Below are positions 31,341 to 32,893 of a stretch of 32,893 nt of DNA, one piece after another. The notes under the pieces were generated by a model. The model made no database searches and had not been told where the DNA came from. It worked only from the letters and a program-made list of their open reading frames with translations. The stretch covers positions 1-32,893 of the forward strand of contig JAPOWG010000048.1 in assembly GCA_026707745.1 (NCBI GenBank), given 5' to 3'. The position numbers were made by a program, and so were the translations under genes. This DNA is from Chloroflexota bacterium. GTDB taxonomy: Bacteria; Chloroflexota; Anaerolineae; Aggregatilineales; Phototrophicaceae. The number at the start of each line of letters is the position of its first letter. Position 1 is the first letter of the stretch.

Positions 31341-32893
31341 CTAGGCCCCGGTCACAGCGCCATCGTTCGCCTGCGAGACCTGGCGCGCGTATTTGGCCAT
31401 CACGCCCTTGGCGTAGTTCGGCGCGGGAGGCTGCCACTGCGCCCGGCGGGCCGCTAGCTCGGCGTCGCTCAAGTCGACATGAATCAGCCGCTGCGACACA
31501 TCGATGGTGATCATGTCACCCTCTCGCAACTGGGCGATAGGACCGCCAACCGCCGCTTCCGGCGAGGTATGCCCAATCATTAGGCCGCGCGTGCCGCCGC
31601 TGAAGCGCCCGTCGGTGATCAAGCCGACGTTGCCGCCCAGCCCTTGGCCATAGAGCGCTGCGGTGATCTGCAGCATCTCGCGCATGCCGGGTCCGCCGAC
31701 CGGTCCCTCGTAGCGGATGATGACCACGTCGCCCTCAACGATCTGCCGATTGGAGACTGCTTGAAAAGCGTCTTCTTCGGTATCGAAGACGCGCGCCGGA
31801 CCAGTCAGCGGGGCGGGACTGTCCTTGAGCTTGACCACAGCGCCGTCGGGCGCCAGGTTGCCCTTGAGCACGACCAAGCCCCCGCTGTCCTTGATGGCAT
31901 TGTCGAGATCGCGGACGACGTCTTGTCCCTCGGTCTCGTCGGCGTCAGCGCAGGCGCCAGCCAGGGTCTGGCCTGTGACAGTCGGGGTGTCGCCGGTCAT
32001 GTAGCCACCGTCGATCAGGCGGTTGACCAGGATAGGCACGCCGCCGGCTTGGTAGAGATCGAGCGCGACGTATTGCCCGGTCGGTCTCATATCGCCGATG
32101 ATGGGCGTGCGGAGGCTGATTTCCTCGATGTCATCCAGCGTGAACTCGACGCCCGCTTCGCGCGCGAAAGCCAGGCAGTGCAAGATGCTGTTGGTGCTGC
32201 CGGCGGTGGCTGCGGAAGCGGCCATGGCGTTTTCCAGCGAGCGCCGCGTCACCAGATCGGACGGGCGGATGTCTCGTTCCAGGATCTCCAGCATCATCTG
32301 CCCGGACTGGAAGGCGACGGTCTCCTTGTCCGGGTCTTCGGCCGGCACATCGCCCATGCCCATGGGGCAGATGCCGATGATCTCGCTGATCATGGCCATG
32401 GTGTTGGCGGTGAATTGCCCGCCACAAGCGCCCGGTCCCGGGCAGGCGACATTCTCGACCGCCATCAGTTCTTCATAGCTGATCTGCCCGGCCTGGAATT
32501 GCCCCAAGGCTTCAAAGACGTTGACCAGGTCGATATCGCGCCCGTTCAGCTTGCCCGGGTAGATGGTGCCGCCGTAGAGCATCAGCGAGGGCAGGTCCAA
32601 GCGGATCAACGCCATGATGGTGCCGGGGATGGTTTTGTCGCAAGCCGACAGCGCCACCACGCCATCGAGCATGTTGGACATGGCGACCAGTTCAATGCTG
32701 TCTGCGATGACCTCGCGGCTGATCAGGGAGCCTTTCATGCCCTCGGTGCCCATAGTGATGCCGTCCGAGATGCTGATGGTGTTGAACTCGAAGGGCGTGC
32801 CCCCGGCCGCGCGAATCCCGCGTTTGACATCGACCGCCAGCTTGCGCAGGTGGAAGTTGCAGGGTCCGATCTCGGTCCAGGTGTTGGCGACGC
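31341..32893 (-). CDS. ilvD: Dihydroxy-acid dehydratase (5' end cut by window)
   Basis: The enzyme removes water from 2,3-dihydroxy-isovalerate and the methylvalerate homologue, the third common step to valine, isoleucine and the precursor of leucine. About 517 of some 555-570 residues are present; the start lies beyond the window. Cysteine ligands are seen in [18 protein letters not shown] and [14 protein letters not shown]. The GACGG pattern, with only one cysteine in that loop, is that of plant and mycobacterial [2Fe-2S] enzymes, not the oxygen-labile [4Fe-4S] type of E. coli. The Lys of CDK is the metal-site lysine. The stop at 31341 faces the A+T-rich cassette across 30 bp. Confidence 0.96.
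   Translation of the reverse strand, partial: VANTWTEIGPCNFHLRKLAVDVKRGIRAAGGTPFEFNTISISDGITMGTEGMKGSLISREVIADSIELVAMSNMLDGVVALSACDKTIPGTIMALIRLDLPSLMLYGGTIYPGKLNGRDIDLVNVFEALGQFQAGQISYEELMAVENVACPGPGACGGQFTANTMAMISEIIGICPMGMGDVPAEDPDKETVAFQSGQMMLEILERDIRPSDLVTRRSLENAMAASAATAGSTNSILHCLAFAREAGVEFTLDDIEEISLRTPIIGDMRPTGQYVALDLYQAGGVPILVNRLIDGGYMTGDTPTVTGQTLAGACADADETEGQDVVRDLDNAIKDSGGLVVLKGNLAPDGAVVKLKDSPAPLTGPARVFDTEEDAFQAVSNRQIVEGDVVIIRYEGPVGGPGMREMLQITAALYGQGLGGNVGLITDGRFSGGTRGLMIGHTSPEAAVGGPIAQLREGDMITIDVSQRLIHVDLSDAELAARRAQWQPPAPNYAKGVMAKYARQVSQANDGAVTGA

Noticed and set aside
32754..32893. ATG 32753 as the start of ilvD
   Set aside because: The frame continues upstream with conserved IlvD sequence, including a cluster cysteine (CNFH), to the window edge.

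Overview
The window is about 33 kb of bacterial chromosome with moderately high G+C, dense genes and no phage, IS or CRISPR. The gene set suggests a heterotrophic bacterium with a thick, single-membrane style envelope, most likely a member of the Chloroflexota (Anaerolineae-like). Pointers are a large proline-rich class A penicillin-binding protein, a Tat-exported sugar-binding protein with CUT1-type permeases, a very large STAND-TPR ATPase, frequent GTG/TTG starts and short palindromic intergenic repeats. The taxonomic call is an inference from content, not from a marker gene.

Left part (1-5275): a sugar ABC transporter, transcribed leftwards. The order is solute-binding protein, first permease, then a second permease cut by the window edge. 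Upstream is a near-consensus promoter with a LacI-type operator at the start of the transcript, so substrate-dependent repression is likely. A thiamine-diphosphate enzyme of the acetolactate synthase fold is divergent from it. Then come tRNA-Lys(TTT), a 911-residue STAND NTPase with a duplicated 82-residue unit, a small conserved-looking protein read the other way, and tRNA-Gly(GCC). Both tRNA genes have clear promoters.

Middle (9.2-21 kb): a patatin-like lipase, type I glutamine synthetase and a secreted glutaminyl cyclase of the beta-propeller type. Next is a marR-ABC-ABC2 drug-export operon whose promoter and start codon are covered by palindromic operators. A sugar-lactonase and sugar-epimerase pair, an L,D-transpeptidase and the overlapping haem genes hemC-hemD follow.

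Right part (21-32.9 kb): two adjacent paralogous genes for proteins of about 105 residues, with no function I recognise, each with its own promoter. Then a 1213-residue class A PBP, a PcrA/UvrD helicase and a convergent CaiB/AMACR-type protein. A three-gene A+T-rich cassette (29666-31310) contains an NlpC/P60-like protein, an unknown helical protein and a DUF6941-like beta protein. The window ends in ilvD, cut at its 5' end.

The best candidates for something undescribed are the A+T-rich cassette, the tandem small paralogs, the STAND-TPR ATPase, and a family of five 21-nt hairpins. All five share a 9-3-9 layout and a common stem base, with inner base pairs that vary in a compensatory way.
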